A stretch of 64,000 nt of DNA from Verrucomicrobiota bacterium (GTDB lineage Bacteria > Verrucomicrobiota > Verrucomicrobiia > Limisphaerales > UBA1319), in the NCBI GenBank assembly GCA_022709905.1, contig JAKLHY010000001.1:1-64000 (forward strand), given 5' to 3'. Both the position numbers and the translations under genes were made by a program. The notes below the pieces were generated by a model. It was not told the origin of the DNA, did not search any database, and saw nothing but the letters and a program-made list of their open reading frames with translations. Positions 62,273 to 64,000 of the stretch are shown here, piece after piece. Numbering within the stretch: position 1 is the first letter of the stretch; each line of letters begins with the position of its first letter.

Positions 62273-63254
62273 CGCGGGCTATCAACATTGGAAAGGCGAG
62301 CATCGGGGAATCTGGTATCGCCGAATGACGATCGCCGCCAACGGCCTGAATGGTTGTCTGCGCAACAAGTGGATGCGTCACCTGGTGGTGGTCTGCTGGA
62401 CGGGCGCCCTCCTCCAGATCGGCTTGCTGTTTGTCGTCGGACAGCTATTGGTCAAGGACAGTGCGGTTGTGCGTTGGACCGGCTCGTTGAACTCGCAGCT
62501 CCAACTCTTTGCCGGCGGCCTGACCTCGTGGTTGGAGCAACACCCGGAGATTTCGGTTCGATGCGCCCAGAATCTGCTGTTTTATTATTACACCACCGCG
62601 CTTCTGGGACTCAGTTTTGCGGCCATCGCCATGGTCATTCCTCATCTGGTATCCCGGGATCTTTCCAGTAACGCCATTGTCATTTACTCCTCCAAAGCCG
62701 TATCCAGACTCGATTACCTGATAGGCAAGTGCGGGACTGTCTTCGGGCTGCTGGTCTTAACCTGGTTGGGGCCATTGCTGGCCTCATGGTTCATTGGTAA
62801 TTTGCTCGCTCCGCGCTGGCACTTTTTCTGGCATGCGCGCGTGGCGCTGGTTCACGTGCTGCTTTTCTCGCTGACGACCATGGCCATCCTGAGCCTGATG
62901 GCCCTGGGGGTTTCGGCAATTTCCCCCCGCGAGAAGGCCTCCGTCGGCCTCTGGCTCGCCCTCTGGCTGCTCGGCGGTACTTTCGTCAACCTGGCCCAAC
63001 ACGGCAGACCCTGGCTCAAGCACCTCAGTCTCTCCTACAATCTGGATCAGCTGGCGTTGGCCATTTTCAGACTCGGACGGGATCTAAACCTGGCCCGGGA
63101 CAACATCCCGGTTTTCGGCAGCATGCTGGATGGCCTGAAATCCCATACGGTCGAACGTCTCCAACACCCTGATTGGATGGGAGCCGCGATCGCACTTGTC
63201 ATCCTGTTGATTCTGGCGGCCGCCGTCCTGATTTGGAGGGTGAAACCCCAATGA
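62259..63254 (+). CDS. ABC-2 type permease
   Basis: A 331-residue permease starting at the ATG at 62259, inside the end of the ATPase gene. It has about six TM segments, for example HLVVVCWTGALLQIGLLFVV, TALLGLSFAAIAMVIP, GTVFGLLVLTWLGPLLASWF, VHVLLFSLTTMAILSLMALG, ASVGLWLALWLLGGTFV and AAIALVILLILAAAVLIWRV. The cytoplasmic segment VSRDLSSNAIVIYSSKAVSRLDYLIGK, given here from 62651 on, matches the ABC-2 coupling region (residues SRDL...Y-SK-V-R--Y--GK). It pairs with the ATPases on either side. The substrate is unknown. Confidence 0.88.
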   Translation: MPLHNAGYQHWKGEHRGIWYRRMTIAANGLNGCLRNKWMRHLVVVCWTGALLQIGLLFVVGQLLVKDSAVVRWTGSLNSQLQLFAGGLTSWLEQHPEISVRCAQNLLFYYYTTALLGLSFAAIAMVIPHLVSRDLSSNAIVIYSSKAVSRLDYLIGKCGTVFGLLVLTWLGPLLASWFIGNLLAPRWHFFWHARVALVHVLLFSLTTMAILSLMALGVSAISPREKASVGLWLALWLLGGTFVNLAQHGRPWLKHLSLSYNLDQLALAIFRLGRDLNLARDNIPVFGSMLDGLKSHTVERLQHPDWMGAAIALVILLILAAAVLIWRVKPQ

Positions 63255-64000
63255 ATTCCGTCGTCCAAGCGCGCGAACTCAGCCGATGGTACGGCATGGT
63301 CATGGGCCTGAACAATGTGTCCTTCGAGATTGGCCCCGGATTGACCGGCTTGGTGGGGCCCAATGGCGCCGGCAAAAGCACTCTCATGCAAATCCTCACC
63401 GGTCAATTGCAGCCGAGCTCCGGTTCCTTGACCGTCTTCGATCAAGTCCCCTGGAATAATCCCCGCTTGCTGCGACGCCTTGGCTATTGTCCCGAGGACG
63501 AGGCATTGCCCGGAGAACTGCGTCCCCTCGACTGGCTGACCGGATTAGGCGCATTGACAGGATTCACTCCGATCGAGGCTCGAAAGAAAGGGGAGACCGC
63601 ATTGAATCGGGTCAAGTTATCCCGGGAACACTGGTCCAAGAGAATGTCGCGTTACTCGAAAGGAATGCGTCAACGGGTCAAACTGGCGCAGGCCCTTATG
63701 CATGAACCGGAGTTACTGGTGCTGGACGAACCGATGAACGGCCTGGATCCCATGGGCAGACAGGAGATGGCCCAGATCTTGAAAGATCTGGCGGCCCATG
63801 GAACGGCCATTCTCATTTCCAGTCATATTCTGGCGGAGCTTGAATCGCTGTGCGAGAGCATGTTGATGTTAAACTGGGGACGAATCCTCGCCTCGGGCCG
63901 GCCCGCCGACATTCGTGCGGACATCAAGAATTGGCCGGAGGAACTGACCGTGCGCTGCGACGATCCGGGCAAGCTCGCGAGTGTGCTTTTTGCGGCGGGC
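63251..64000 (+). CDS. ABC-2 transporter ATPase, second, cut by window edge
   Basis: At least 250 residues, running off the right end. It starts with ATGA overlap on the permease stop. Walker A GPNGAGKST, signature YSKGMRQR, Walker B LLVLDEPMNGLDP and ILISSHILAELE. It differs clearly from the ATPase at 61343 and so is a second subunit type rather than a duplicate. An operon with ATPase-permease-ATPase suggests a heterodimeric ATPase pair, with a second permease probably just beyond the window. Confidence 0.92.
   Translation, partial: MNSVVQARELSRWYGMVMGLNNVSFEIGPGLTGLVGPNGAGKSTLMQILTGQLQPSSGSLTVFDQVPWNNPRLLRRLGYCPEDEALPGELRPLDWLTGLGALTGFTPIEARKKGETALNRVKLSREHWSKRMSRYSKGMRQRVKLAQALMHEPELLVLDEPMNGLDPMGRQEMAQILKDLAAHGTAILISSHILAELESLCESMLMLNWGRILASGRPADIRADIKNWPEELTVRCDDPGKLASVLFAAG

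Noticed and set aside
1..64000. CRISPR array, defence island, prophage or secretion system
   Set aside because: No regularly spaced repeats, cas, restriction-modification, phage structural or secretion-apparatus genes were seen in the window.

Overview
The window reads as a chromosomal segment of a free-living, polysaccharide-degrading member of the Verrucomicrobiota, probably of the Pedosphaera/Limisphaerales type. This is an inference from gene content: a type IV pilin-like protein with a long [33 protein letters not shown] N-terminus and an H-x9-DG tail, two GH29 fucosidases, a planctomycete/verrucomicrobial-type CxxCH cytochrome, a Tat-exported Gfo/Idh/MocA oxidoreductase, many HEAT proteins, RAYT transposase remnants, and start codons that often lack a Shine-Dalgarno sequence. 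No rRNA, intact tRNA, CRISPR array or intact transposase was seen.

Region 1 (1-14.6 kb) is an accessory sugar-degradation zone that has decayed badly. Intact secreted enzymes (a parallel beta-helix protein, an SGNH-GH29 fusion, a class C beta-lactamase-like hydrolase, a DUF4038/GH140-like enzyme) are interleaved with at least ten broken genes: beta-helix, MBL-fold, nitrilase, a second GH140-like gene, PQQ propeller, lectin/lyase-like, an interrupted secreted protein, two RAYT transposase fragments with a REP-type hairpin, and other transposase-like pieces. A Bacteroidota-looking esterase lipoprotein sits between two imperfect 39-bp direct repeats that are read in frame at both its ends.

Region 2 (14.6-32.9 kb) is orderly: a DUF4412 protein, an overlapping pair (O-antigen ligase-like and a TIM-barrel lipoprotein), L-2-hydroxyglutarate oxidase, a MacA/ATPase/two-permease export operon, a VTC-DUF4956-HlyD operon, an RHS scrap with an orphan HicB, a double nitroreductase (SagB/ThcOx) next to GluQRS, a cytochrome, IspH, and a small regulator/membrane-protein pair with a clear palindromic operator.

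Region 3 (32.9-54.5 kb) is mostly minus strand: Gfo/Idh/MocA plus HEAT protein; leuC, an NtrC/NtrB-like two-component pair, a YggS-type PLP protein and mutS in one direction; HEAT-like protein, purC and a Xer recombinase; a second GH29 fucosidase; and a receiver-like protein and a lipoprotein. On the plus strand are an unknown secreted protein, a xylose-isomerase-like enzyme, an AsmA-like protein and a pilin-like protein.

Region 4 (54.5-64 kb) holds a UROD-family protein, a 276-bp highly structured inverted-repeat element, an FNR/DNR-type operator and the hybrid cluster protein gene hcp, a YbjQ protein, tyrS, a 599-aa protein made of two kinase-like halves of unknown function, and the start of an ABC-2 transporter operon with two different ATPases flanking one permease; the second ATPase runs off the right edge. 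The strongest candidates for something undescribed are the tandem kinase-like protein beside the two-ATPase ABC operon, and the structured element in front of hcp.
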